Shown: positions 47,500-57,899, numbered from the stretch's first letter. The stretch: DNA of 64,000 bases from Macrotis lagotis (GCF_037893015.1 NC_133658.1:422015422-422079421), one strand, 5' to 3'. The notes: a model not told the origin generated them from the letters alone. A program made the numbers and translations.

Positions 47500-47930
47500 A
47501 CTCATCTGTTGTTGTTCATCCTTCATTTTCAAAGAGAAGGCAATGATGTCATGATGTTGATGTAAAATAGTGGATTATGGATGATGACTTGTTTGTGAAT
47601 TGTATTTAAGTGAGGCAGAGTTGTACAAAGTCTTCAACCTTACTCCCTCTTCCAGAATCACTGAAGTCCAGTGGCAGGACTAAAGTAATGATGACTGGAG
47701 ATGGCCTAGTATTGATGACCCTGGCATCTTCAAAGTCTGATAAAATTCTAAGTGCTCCATTGTACCTGCTTCATACAGCTTCATGGAGAAAACAAATTGT
47801 TCTCATCTGCCCATTCTGCCACGGGAAATCTTCACATATTTTGAGTAGACATCTCCCTAGTGAACTGATGGGTATGAGGCCAGTTAGGTCAACTTGATTA
47901 CTATGCCTATTTGCCAAAATGGTTTTACTG
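47500..47930 (+). mobile_element. Dispersed repeat family A, copy 5
   Basis: It starts 'tgttgttgttcatccttcat' and has the landmarks 'gtatttaagtgaggcagagt', 'gaagtccagtggcaggacta', 'atgactggagatggcctagt' and 'ctcatctgcccattctgcca'. It is the most complete left part of the family here. The 95-codon frame 47610-47897 is a chance frame within it. Confidence 0.7.
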
Positions 47931-47936
47931 GAGTTC

Positions 47937-47976
<40 letters not shown>

Positions 47977-47977
47977 G
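47937..47977. repeat. (TA)n microsatellite
   Basis: A short TA array separates family A from the inverted-pair copy. Confidence 0.95.
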
Positions 47978-48228
47978 AAATTAATTTTGTTCCTAAAGAC
48001 CATTCCCTCCAATTTCTGGGAATATCCTCTTCCTCTTCCCTACCTTTCTGCCATTCTGTGTGACAGAAGGTCCTAGACATTACCCTCTCTTGGGACAGGA
48101 TACTGCTGATGGAGGTTATGCACTCTTTCAAAGAAGGTGTTTTCTAAATGCACCAAATCTCACCAGATTAAATACATCATGTGATCCTCATTTCCCACTG
48201 CAGGAACCTACCTCTTCCTCCTTAAATA
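47978..48228 (+). repeat. Unnamed element, copy 2 of an inverted pair (possible LTR fossil)
   Basis: This is the inverse of 45235-45500. Shared landmarks are 'attccctccaatttctggga', 'gtgtgacagaaggtcct', 'gatggaggttatgcactctt' and 'cctcatttcccactgcagga'. The left end meets the TA array and the right end stops at about 48228, where a TA-rich run begins. Confidence 0.6.
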
Positions 48229-48999
48229 TATATTTATGTATACATAATTATATAAATAAATACTTAATGTATACATGAAAGGATATACATACATATAGTT
48301 TCTTCTATCTCTCATCCCATAATATTGAAATCTTAGAACATCAAATAATACATATTGGCTTATACACCATATCCTTCTTACCCCTCCCTCATTAAATAAT
48401 AAACTTCTTGAAAGCATAGATGTATATTTTTATCCAAAGTCTACCACAGGATTTCATATAAAGTAGGTGTGAAATAAATATCTCTTGAATTGAACTGAAT
48501 TTTAACAATACTAGTTTATTGAAAACTATAGTTCATGGGGTACTTAAGAAAGGGGCAAAATTTCATGAATAGTTCTCAGGCCTGCAAATTCCCTCTGTGA
48601 TATATCTAGAAATTCAGACATCATCCTTAACTATTGACTGTAGCAACATAATTGTTAAAGATTCAATATCTCTAGGTCCAGTGTTACTTAAGAATTAATC
48701 CTCAAAACTAGTCCCCTCAAGGTCATAAGCATCCTTCTTACTTCTTCAAACAAAATGCTTTTGTTTCACTGCCCTTCTTACTGATGTGCCAGTTGTAGAA
48801 GAAAGAGGAGGAAGAGTATGCAAACCATGGGAAGGGAGGGTGAAAGGAAATTTTGTAACGTAAAAATATACATGTACATATACATGAAAATAAATAAATA
48901 AATTTAACGAAGAAAAATAATATGCAAACCTACTTAGGTGAACTCAGAAAGAGATCAAATAATGAAGCAAATTAAAAGGTATTGGTCTGCAAAGGGGGC
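48229..48999. other. L2 3' terminus and unassigned sequence
   Basis: An L2 terminus on the plus strand lies at about 48375-48505 ('aataaacttcttgaaagcat', 'aagtaggtgtgaaataaata'). The rest cannot be named. Confidence 0.45.
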
Positions 49000-49200
49000 T
49001 TATGGGATCAAATAATCCTAGATTTAGAACAGGGAGGGGGGGTATGTTTTAGAGATTATTAAATTCAACCCCTTATTTTATAGATGTTTGAGGCATAGAG
49101 AAGTCAACTGACTTACCTAGAGTCACACTATTAGTATCAGAGGAAGAACTTGAATTCTATTCTTCCTACTTACAAGTTCATTGCCTTCTCCACTACTCCA
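49000..49200 (-). repeat. L3/MIR-type fragment
   Basis: 'attttatagatgtttgaggc' and 'gacttacctagagtcacact' are reversed L3/MIR landmarks. Confidence 0.5.
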
Positions 49201-49773
49201 AACTACTTCTATGATGACATAATCACATCTTCAAGTATTTCCTTAAAATTCTCCAAGAACTAAATAACTGTTTTTCTCCTATAGTGTTTCCCTTCAATAT
49301 ATCATGTGTCATCAGTATGAGGTTAGTGGGAGAGAAAAAGAGGACAAACACATCCCCTTTTCCTCTGCTTTCCTGCCAAAGTGGGTATTGGGAAAGCCCA
49401 TTTTCCACCTTTCAACACCCTCTCTTGTCATTTCTTCATTCCTTGCCACCAACAAAATCCCAGTTTGGATTCTTAAATGATTTGTTGATTATGAAACTTA
49501 CCCTGTAGAGAATTCTCCTCTCTGAGATCCAGGAAAAATGTCCCTACTATCTTTTGTCTTCAACCTCCACCAAAAGGACCAGTTCAACACTGTTGGTGGC
49601 ATGGTTAGAAACCACTGTCACCAGTTGAAAAGTTAATTATGGATTGCCTCTTAAAATAAAACATAAGTTTTATTGGAAGTTTAAGGATAAATAAAAACAG
49701 CTGGAGGGAAAATACAATTAAACTGCTGTGATGAGGGCCATGATGTTCTGCTTAACAGTAAACATCATAAATA
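49201..49773. other. Unassigned sequence
   Basis: Short frames occur on both strands at 49223-49508 without any motif I recognise. There is no gene that I can support. Confidence 0.4.
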
Positions 49774-49793
49774 TAAATATATATATATATATT

Positions 49794-49842
<49 letters not shown>
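49774..49842. repeat. (TA)n(TG)n compound microsatellite
   Basis: A TA array with two TTTA breaks passes directly into a pure TG array of about 16 units. Confidence 0.95.
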
Positions 49843-49844
<2 letters not shown>

Positions 49845-50274
49845 ACTTTTAAAAAGCCTAAATCTAATATGTAAAAGTCGCCAGATTTTTTATGTGTTAC
49901 AAATGAAAGATGAAAAGGGTATTTGCTTAAAAACTATGTGTTGAAAGAAAACTCACCTCATGTGATTTTTTAAATATGATCTTAAAGAATACATTTTGAC
50001 TTTTTCTCCTTTGGGATCTTGCTCCATTGCATCCCACTCCCACTAACATTGTACCCCCTTAGCTCTTTAAAGTAGCTCTTGTGACCATCTAATTAACATA
50101 ATGGAAAATAATATTTCTCTTCTTAGAATTCTTAAAATGGCCTTAGATTCTCTTCAATGATATTTAAACAGGAAACACTTCAATATTTGAACAATATAAG
50201 AAAAAATAAATACATTATATCTAGAAAATATATGACTCAAATGCTATTACAGCAGAAAAATCATGACAATAATA
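49843..50274. other. Unassigned sequence
   Basis: I see nothing that I can name here. Confidence 0.4.
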
Positions 50275-50480
50275 ATGGTCATTGTTGTTAGTCAGTTCAT
50301 TTGTGTCTGGCTCTTCATGACACAAATTATAGTTTTTCTTGGCAAAGAGCTGCAATTTACAAATGAGTAAACTGAGATATATAGTGTTCTGTGAATTGCC
50401 CAGGATCACACAGTTAATAAGTGTCTGAAAGCAGATTTTGATTCCCTTTCCATCTCTAAAACTGAGGTCCAATGACCAGA
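50275..50480 (-). mobile_element. MAR1-type SINE, minus strand
   Basis: It opens with 'attgttgttagtcagttcat' and continues through 'tggctcttcatgacacaaat', 'acaaatgagtaaactgagat' and 'ggatcacacagttaataagt', the reversed MAR1 order. Confidence 0.8.
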
Positions 50481-50639
50481 AGTCACAAGAACAGAAGAAC
50501 AAAATGCCTAACTGAGGTTATTGGTGCCTAATCTCTAAGTCAACATAACTTGATCAGAATAACTAATGCTGAATCCCTAAATCATAATGAGATGGTATCT
50601 CTTGTAATTTCAAGAATCATATAACCAAACAATGATGGC

Positions 50640-50880
50640 ATTCAATTCACACGGAAGGAGATTTGGATTTCAGACCTCCCTCTATCACCAAATAGCTATC
50701 TGTGCGATCATGACCCAGTTTTGGCTCTTTGCATCTTGGTGTTCATTCTTTAACACAAAATTGGGACTATATAAAGACCTGATGACTTGATTTTACAAAA
50801 TGAGAATAATAATAATTCCACTGCCAACATTTTAGGATCATAAGGAAGAAAGCTTTGCATAAATTATTACTATAAAGATC
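50640..50880 (+). repeat. MIR/CORE-SINE, plus strand
   Basis: 'gatttggatttcagacctcc' and 'ttttacaaaatgagaataat' are forward MIR-type landmarks. Confidence 0.5.
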
Positions 50881-51004
50881 TCTTTTTCACTCTCAAAACA
50901 AATTATTAAATATTGATCAAGTTCCCAGAAAGGGAACACTGCAATGTGTCGGCTACAAAAGATAGTTTGTTATCTTACCTAACATTTTCAAAGATCTCTG
51001 ATTT

Positions 51005-51100
51005 CCCTAGCATAGGAACTATTGTCAAGAAAACCCCAAATGGAATCATAAAGAGTCAGACATGACAGAGACAACTGAAGAATAATAACAAAAGGGTCAT
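51005..51100 (+). mobile_element. MAR1-type SINE 3' end
   Basis: 'caagaaaaccccaaatggaa' and 'aaagagtcagacatgacaga' followed by an AATAATAAC tail are the MAR1 3' terminus on the plus strand. The 5' part is missing. Confidence 0.75.
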
Positions 51101-51132
51101 ATGATCAATCTGTTTCAAAAAAAGGTACATCT

Positions 51133-51280
51133 GGGGGCAGCTAGGTGGCATAGTGGATAAAGCACCGGCCCTGGAGTCAGGAGTACCTGGGTTCAAATCC
51201 GGTCTCAGACACTTAATAATTGCCTAGCTGTGTGGCCTTGGGCAAGCCACTTAACCCCATTGGCTTTGCAAAAAAACCTA
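51133..51280 (+). mobile_element. WSINE1-like SINE, youngest-looking copy
   Basis: The copy is complete and close to what I take as the consensus ('gggggcagctaggtggcata', 'ggttcaaatccggtctcaga'). Its tail is of the AAAAAAACCTAAA type. Target-site duplications aaaaaaaggtacatct (51117-51132) and aaaaaaaggcacatct (51281-51296) match in 15 of 16 positions. Confidence 0.95.
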
Positions 51281-51612
51281 AAAAAAAGGCACATCTTCAT
51301 CTAAAACAAAGGTGTCAAATACCCATCTGTACCATTCAGCCAGGGCTATAACATATCCATTGACACTAACCACAACCTCTCTATTACTTAGCATATAATC
51401 ATTAATAATCATTTTCCCCCCAAAATGCATTACCCTATGACTGATATGATGACACATCTCTCCAAATCTAATGAGACTGATAAGTACATTTCTTCACTGA
51501 ACAAAGACTCCTGGCATTTTAATTTAATGGGTCTTGCCAATGATCCTTTAGATCAGAGTGTCAAACTTACTAAAACAAATATAATTCCTAAAGACCACAT
51601 TTTGCTTGTTTA
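51281..51612. other. Unassigned sequence
   Basis: A short open frame at 51425-51634 has no recognisable motif. There is no gene that I can support. Confidence 0.4.
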
Positions 51613-52140
51613 TATTAGTTATTCTTTGTTTTGAAGGGGGCCAATGATATTGCAGGATGGCAATTTAACTTCTTCATGGATTATATTTAAGTGAGGAAGT
51701 GTCACACAAAATCATCAGCCTCACTCTCTCTTAAGAGTTATTAAAATCTAATGACAAGGAAAAAGTCATGATGACTGGCAGTGGCCCAGGCGTCTTCAAG
51801 GTCTGACCAAATTCAAAGCACTCCACAGCACCTGCTTCAGTTGCCTTCTTAGTCACGGAAACAAATTTCTCATCCACCCATTATGTCAAAGAAAGTCTTC
51901 AAATGTTTGGGAATAGACTTCCCTCTAACTCTTTGATAGTTTTGAGCCCTGTCAGTAATGCTCAATCAAGATGTTTAGGAAGGTCTATCACCTCTGGTGA
52001 GAGAGCTGCAAAGCCTTTTCAATGCTACTTTTTTACCTTTCACTTAACTTTTACCAATGGCTCCAAGAAGGCTTAGCTTGGATAGTAGTCACATCCTGGT
52101 AAAACTGTCTTAACAGATAGGCTTAACCATATCGTAAGAT
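51613..52140 (+). mobile_element. Dispersed repeat family A, copy 6
   Basis: 'tatatttaagtgaggaagtg', 'atcatcagcctcactctctc', 'catgatgactggcagtggcc' and 'cacctgcttcagttgccttc' match copy 5 in order. The part after about 51985 is weaker. Confidence 0.7.
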
Positions 52141-52189
52141 GCATATTGCCTTAGATAATAACACATTGACATTATCCCAGTTTCATATA

Positions 52190-52241
52190 TAGACATCTCT
52201 CTCTCTCTCTGTCTCTCTCTCTCTCTCTTTCTCTCCATATA

Positions 52242-52314
<73 letters not shown>

Positions 52315-52316
52315 CT
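52190..52316. repeat. (TC)n and (TA)n microsatellites
   Basis: An interrupted TC array lies at 52197-52235 and a long pure TA array at about 52245-52305. Confidence 0.95.
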
Positions 52317-52359
52317 TGTTTAGGCTCATGGATATATTATAGCCCTGGCTGAATGATAC

Positions 52360-52745
52360 AGATGAGTATCTTTTTGATTCCATTTGGGGATTACTTGAGA
52401 AAGGGACTAGAGTGGTTTGTTGTTTTTTTTTTTACGTTTTTGAAAGGTAATGGGGTTAAGTGGCTTGGCCAAAGTCACACAGTTAGGTAATTATTAAGTG
52501 TCTGAGGTCGGATTTGAACCCAGGTACTCCTGACTCCAGGGCTGGTGCTCTATCCACTGTACCACCTAACCACCCCGGTTTGTTATTCCTTCAGCTCCTT
52601 TTCTAGCTAAGGAAACTGAAACAAACAATATTCAGTGATTGACCATGGTCACAAAGTTAGTGTCTCAGGGTGCATTTGAACTCAGGTCTTCTGAACTTCA
52701 GGCCCAGTTCCCTATCTACTTTGCCACCTTGCTGTCCTGACTGTA
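52360..52745 (-). mobile_element. MAR1-type SINE split by a younger SINE
   Basis: The left part ('ccatttggggattacttgag', 'gactagagtggtttgt') and the right part ('ccttcagctccttttctagc', 'aaggaaactgaaacaaacaa', 'catttgaactcaggtcttct') form one reversed MAR1 copy. It is interrupted at 52425-52576. This gives a clear order: MAR1 first, WSINE-like later. Confidence 0.8.
52425..52576 (-). mobile_element. WSINE1-like SINE nested in MAR1, minus strand
   Basis: Reverse-complemented, it is a full SINE ending in an A-rich tail. Target-site duplications are ggtttgttgtt (52414-52424) and ggtttgttatt (52577-52587), 10 of 11 identical, and lie within the MAR1 sequence. Confidence 0.92.
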
Positions 52746-52859
52746 AAGAATATGTATTTCATTACAAATCTGGCACCAAATGCTTATCTGGCAACACTAC
52801 CTAAATTGACTGTGACAGAACAGAAAATAATGAAAAGATTAATGAATCCCACTGAAATT

Positions 52860-53015
52860 TAGCATGGCCTGGTAGTAAGAGTATTGGAAATGGAGTGAGA
52901 AGATTGAGTTCAAATCTCAGATCTATCATTTCTAATGGTGGGACTTTTAACAAATTACTTTCTCTTTCTTGGCATCAGTTTGTGATTTTGTTTGTTGTCA
53001 ATTTGAACATTAACT
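52860..53015 (+). repeat. MIR/CORE-SINE, plus strand
   Basis: 'gagttcaaatctcagatcta' and 'aacaaattactttctctttc' are forward MIR landmarks. Confidence 0.55.
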
Positions 53016-53064
53016 GAGACAGACTAGACTATCTCTAAGTTCCTCTTCTTACACAACCATATTG

Positions 53065-56000
53065 ATTTTTAAAATGTTTTTCACATTAGATTTATTTATT
53101 AATTTTCATATTTCCACAATAGTCTTTTTGTAAAAGTAAACATAATCCCCCTCCCCCCACAAAGATAGAGAAACCTCAAAAAATAAGTGAGAAAACAAAA
53201 GTGTACTGCAGACTGTGCTCAGATACCATTTGCTCTATCTCTGGGATGGATAGCATTTTTCCCACAATTGCTATTGCTAGCTGTATTTCTCTCCATTCTA
53301 TTCCTCCCCACTCCCATTTATTCTATTCTCTTTCTCCTTTCACCCCATCCCTCCTGAAAAATGTGTTATATCTGACTATCCTATTCTATGCTCTTCCCTC
53401 TCTGTTATCATACTACCCCATCCCCTTTCTTCCATTCCATTCCCTCTCCTTTTTTCCTCTAGAATTAGATTTCTATGCCCTATTGAGTATGTATACTACT
53501 TCCTCTCTGAGAAACTTACAATGAGAATAAAAGCTCATTTATTTTCCCTCATCTTCCTCCCTTCTATTCCATCTCAAAAACTTTTTCTTGCCCTTTTAAG
53601 TGAAATATCTTATCCCATTTCCTTATCTCCTTTCCCTATTTCCCAGTACAATCCTTTTTCACCCATTAGCTCCATTTTTACATTATATTATACCTTCATT
53701 TTCAGCTTCCTCCTGTGCCTTGTCTATATGTGCTCCTTCTAACTGTTCTAATAAATGAGAAAGTTCAAATGAGTATTATCAGTATCATCTTCCCATGTAG
53801 GAATACAAGCAGTTTAACATCATTAAATCCCTTAAAGGTTGACCTTCTAGTCCACCCTCTCTAGACTTCTCCCAAGTCCTGTACTTGAAGATCAAACTTT
53901 CTATTCAGCTCTGGTAGTATCAATAGGAAAGTTTGAAAGATCACTATTTCATTGAATGCCCATCTTTTACCCTGAGAATTTTGCTGAGGAGTTGCTGAGT
54001 TCTCAGTTGTAATCCAAGCTCTTTTGCCTTCCAGTATATCATATTCCAAGCCCTAAAAGCCCTTAATGCAGATACTGATAAATTCTCTGTAATACTGACT
54101 GCAGTTTCATGATATTTGAATTGTTTCTTTCTGGCTGCTTATAATATTTTCTCTTTGACTTGGGAGTTCTAGAATTCAGTTATAATATTCCAGGGAATTT
54201 TTATTTGGAATCTTTTTCAGAAGGTGACCATGGATTCTTCAATTTCTATTTTACTCTCTTCTTCGTAGATATCAGGGAAATTTTCCTGGAGAATTTCTTT
54301 AAAAATGAAGTCTAGACTCTTTTACTGGTCATAACTTTTAATTTTAAATTATCTTTCCTGGATCTGTTTTACAGGTCAGATGTTTCTTGAATGATATAGT
54401 TCACATTTTCTTCTATGTCTCATTCTTTTGGTTTTGTTTTATTGTTTCTTGATTTCTCATAAAGTTAGCTTCCTTTAGCTCCATTCTACACTTAAAGAAG
54501 TTACTTTCTTCAGAGAGCTTTTAAATCTCCTTTTCCATTTGTCTAGTTCTGCTTTTTAAGATATTCTTCTCCTCATTGACCTTTTAGATGGCTTTTTCAT
54601 TTGACCTAAACTGGTTTTTAATGTTATTTTCTTCAGTATTTTTTGTATCTCCTTCATCAAGATGCTGACTTGGTTTTAATGATTTTCCTGCATTGCTTTC
54701 ATTTCTCTTCCCAATTTTTCCTCTACTTCTCTTAACTTGATTTTCAAAAACTTTTTTTTTGCACTCTTCCATAACTTGACAAATTCCTGCTTTTCTTGGA
54801 GGCTTTGGATACAGATTCTTTTACCTTGCCTGTTGCAGCTTGTTTCACCTTGGGGCTCTAACAGCAATGACCTCCCTCCTGGAGGGGAGCTGAGAATAAG
54901 GAGTCAAGCCACACTGCCTTATGCCTCCAGCTCAATTTTATTACTGTTTAACTTCTACATATATACTGTTAGGTGTTCTGAGGTAGAAGAAAGAAAATGA
55001 GGTAATTGGGGGATGTGGCAAGTGGGGTCTGTAGCACTTGAATTACAGGATAAAGGGTTACATTAGGAGTGAGGTGGTAAAACACAGCTGTGTCCTGTGC
55101 CCTTGGGCTGTGGGGCAGAAAGACCAGCTCCCAAGGACTCCGGGACACCTTATCTCTCAGAGTGGCATGCCAGCTCCTGAGACTGTCCAGGTGGTGGGGC
55201 CATTAGAATAGCCTGTGTTCCCATACTTGCTATCCTCTGAGTGTGTATTTTGATCCTCCATGGGAACCAAAGTAATTGTTTATGGCCAGATTCTTTTTCT
55301 TCTGTTGTTTCTTCCCCAGCCTATGACCTGATTTTAATTCTTTGTTAAGGTGAGGATCTGTTTACAGGATGGAGGATGCACTTTCCCAAACTTTTGAGGG
55401 TTTTTGGGATACCACCCAGGGACCTCATTTCCTTCAAGGTCTCATGAGAGATTGTGACTTCTCTCCTGTCCTATGCTCTGGTCTCTGGATGATCACAAGC
55501 CCTCCCCTGCTCTGGACCTGTGAGGAGTGTCCCTGCTCCACTTTGGCAGTATGGGACCCCAAGCTGTGACCTGGATCTCAGTATGAGAAAACCAACAGAG
55601 TCCTGTCCCAGGGATAGTGGGGAGACCTCTGCAGTCTCCCCTAACTCCCTTACCATTTGTGGACTGAGCAATCCAGAAGCAGCTGCTGAATGACTCTGCA
55701 AGTTCCCAGGGCAGGCTACACTGAGGTCTGCGCTGGCTTGGGCTCCATGCTCACTGTGGTGGGGCAGAGTTATCCTGCAGACCTTCCAAGTTATCCTTGG
55801 CAATCCCTGGGCTGAGATATCTGGACCCACCCCACTGCCACAGACCCAAGCACCTCCAGGGACCAGGTGCTCCCAAATAACTGGAGCTCCAGTGGCCAGC
55901 ATGGCATGGGTTGTGCAGTGACACTTTCCAAACACAGTGGAACAAATCATTCTCTCAGATCTTCCAAGATGCCTTGGGCTGGAAAGTTGTTTCACTCAGT

Positions 56001-56120
56001 CTTTTCCAGTTTTTGCCACTCTAGAATTTGGTAAGAGTCCTAATATTATGGCATTTGAAGTGTTTTGGGAGAGAGCTTCTTGGATTTCCTGCCTCCATTC
56101 TGCCATCTTGGCTCTGCCCC
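53065..56120 (-). mobile_element. Full-length HAL1-like half-L1 element with 16-bp TSDs
   Basis: The minus strand starts at 56120 with ggggcagagccaagatgg, an L1-type start, and ends in an A-rich tail at 53065. Target-site duplications are ttacacaaccatattg (53049-53064) and ttgcacatccatattg (56121-56136), 14 of 16 identical, so both ends are original. Going down the minus strand it has an L1-type 5' region (56120 to about 54800, split by an LTR-like insertion at 54831-55223). Next comes a broken ORF1 (about 54800-54000) and a long 3' region with a purine-rich stretch. ORF1 shows a charged coiled-coil segment ('VFENQVKRSRGKIGKR'), an 'ENFPDIYEEESKIEIEES' segment and 'AARKKQFKYHETAV'. No endonuclease or reverse transcriptase region exists, which defines a half-L1. 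The 174-codon frame at 55471-55995 lies in its 5' region and is probably chance. Confidence 0.85.
54831..55223. mobile_element. Solo-LTR-like fossil inside the HAL1-like element
   Basis: The 393-bp block is absent from the other copy of the host element. It begins TG and ends CA. It is flanked by taccttgc (54822-54829) and tacttgc (55224-55230), both of which correspond to the same place in the host element, so they look like a short target duplication. On the minus strand it has a TATATA stretch and an AATAAA signal near 54940, with a short end segment after the signal. This fits a solo LTR of a retroviral type, perhaps class II by its short duplication. No internal region remains. It must be younger than the HAL1-like insertion. 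Confidence 0.65.
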
Positions 56121-56326
56121 TTGCACATCCATATTGTAACTAGTAAAGGTCTTATCAAATTATTACCATGTTCTAACATGTTTGTAGAACTAAGAATATG
56201 CTGGCTATTGTCTATCAATCTGATTGAAATCTTCAATTCTGCCTTCCCATTCTGCAGTGATAAAATGCATATAATGGAAAGGTATATCTTTAGATCGGTG
56301 GTTCTCAAACTTTTGAATCAAGATCT

Positions 56327-56445
56327 TTTGTTGTTATTCAGTTATTTCAGTCATGCCTGACTCTTCATGACCCCATTGAGTTTTTCTAGGTAAAGATACT
56401 GCAGAGGTTTGACATTTCCTTCTTCACAGAGCCTTTTCAGATTGA
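56327..56445 (-). mobile_element. MAR1-type SINE 3' part, minus strand
   Basis: 'tttgttgttattcagttatt', 'tgactcttcatgaccccatt' and 'aaagatactgcagaggtttg' are the reversed MAR1 3' part. Confidence 0.8.
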
Positions 56446-57124
56446 GCAATTAAAAAGTACCCTTCCCCAATCCTTTGTTTATATAGGTTACATTTATTAG
56501 TACTTAATATATTTGAAATTCAACCACCTTAGAAAAAGTTTAGGTGAGTCCCAGTCATCTAGACCTCACTTTGAGAATACTGTTTCACTAGTATATACTT
56601 GTATAGATGGGTATTGAAGATTATTAATTACTAATGTGTATATACACCATAGGTTTCTGGTCAGTTCTGGTTAGTTGATAATATCAGATTGGAGCTGTGT
56701 TTATCCTCCAATTTTTCAATGAGTAGCTGTAATTTAGGAAACAGTTTCATGAAACTCAAGGTAGACCACTATGTTAAATATCTGAAAGGAAATAAAACCT
56801 TCTCTCAACCTAAGTCTCCTAGGCCATATGTCTTTTTGCCCTACCTTTCCAACATGCTCTCTCTACATTCCTCTTCTATGACTAAGCAACTCCTCTTCAC
56901 CTTACATCTCTTCCTTTTTATGTCTTCCATCTTCTGGTGCTCACTAAAACCTGACTTTGCTATCTTAACCAAGTTTTTTCTCAATCAATTGACATAGAGG
57001 ACCAGAAATTAGTTTACCTACTCCTTGTTTTCTATAGCCTCTTCAAAATAGTTTCTCAACAATCACTAGTACTCTATTAAAGGTAACTCCATCATGTCAA
57101 GATTCTTTTTGCTATCATTCAGGG
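56446..57124. other. Unassigned sequence
   Basis: The C/T-rich text at 56800-56960 may be a worn L2 piece. I see no gene, and the 102-codon frame 56689-56997 has no motif I recognise. Confidence 0.35.
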
Positions 57125-57312
57125 CAGAGACAGGAAACCTTTTTTTTCCAAGGGCCATTTGGATATTTATAATATCCATGGACTACATTTGGCTATATAT
57201 TTAATTAATTCTCCTCTAAAAATCTCCTTGATTCATTGGATTTCAAGTCTGTGGTTACTTTGGCAGCATTAGACTAATGTGACCCTCTGGCCAGAAGTTC
57301 CCCCACTCCTCT
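57125..57312. mobile_element. hAT-like nonautonomous DNA transposon remnant
   Basis: The left end reads cagagacaggaaacctttttt and is followed by 'ccaagggccatttggatat'. The right end has 'tggccagaagttccccc' near 57290-57304. The 'caaacttt...agggcca' and 'ggcc.gaagttcccc' pattern is typical of mammalian hAT/Charlie-type short elements. The duplication is not clear, and the ends are worn. Confidence 0.5.
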
Positions 57313-57362
57313 TTTGGGGTATATTATGTTATTCATCCTTCTCCATTAGATGAAGAACCTTA

Positions 57363-57517
57363 GGGGTGGCATAGTGAATAAAGCACTGGCCTTGGAGTCA
57401 AGAGTATCTGGGTTCAAATCCGGTCTCAGACACTTAATGATTACCTAGCTGTGTGCCCTTGGGCAAGCCACTTAACCCCATTTGCCTTGCAAAAATCTAA
57501 AAGAAACAAAAACAAAA
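57363..57517 (+). mobile_element. WSINE1-like SINE with perfect 15-bp TSDs
   Basis: The copy lacks the first several bases of the head. Target-site duplications agatgaagaacctta at 57348-57362 and 57518-57532 are identical, which points to a young insertion. The tail is a mix of A-runs with C and G. Confidence 0.95.
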
Positions 57518-57899
57518 AGATGAAGAACCTTACTTTTTAACTCAACTCCTGCCTCTTTCAAAGACTCTCGTTCCCATATACCCTCTCTTTAGCTTCCATG
57601 GCTCTGGCTTAGTCTATTCTTTCTATCCTTCTCCATCTATGAGTGACTGAATTTGACCCAGGTTTTGGATATTCTTGATTATAGTTCTGTAGGTTGGTGT
57701 AGGAATATTGGCAGTGGGTCTAAAGCCATGGGGTCATTTCATACACTCCTATTCCAGGAAATTAAGTATTCTCCAAAGAGTCTTGTTTGTTTACTTATTA
57801 AAGGATTATCCTAGATAGGAAGTAGCTGGATGCATTGAGGGCACTGAATCTAGACTTCACAGATTTGTGGAATATTAGGTTGAATTTTGCCTAAATTTG
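57518..57899. other. Unassigned sequence
   Basis: I see nothing that I can name in this stretch. Confidence 0.4.

Noticed and set aside
45163-48278. Two similar open frames (81 and 72 codons) suggesting a small gene family
   Set aside because: The similarity extends beyond the frames at the nucleotide level and the copies are partial and inverted, which fits a repeat better than a gene pair.
53201-53742. Two plus-strand frames of 107 and 73 codons rich in S, P, F and L
   Set aside because: They are antisense to the purine-rich 3' region of the HAL1-like element.
55471-55995. 174-codon open frame on the minus strand, the longest in the window
   Set aside because: It lies in the GC-richer 5' region of the HAL1-like element, has no motif I recognise, and an equivalent is not kept in the plus-strand copy at 21.8 kb.
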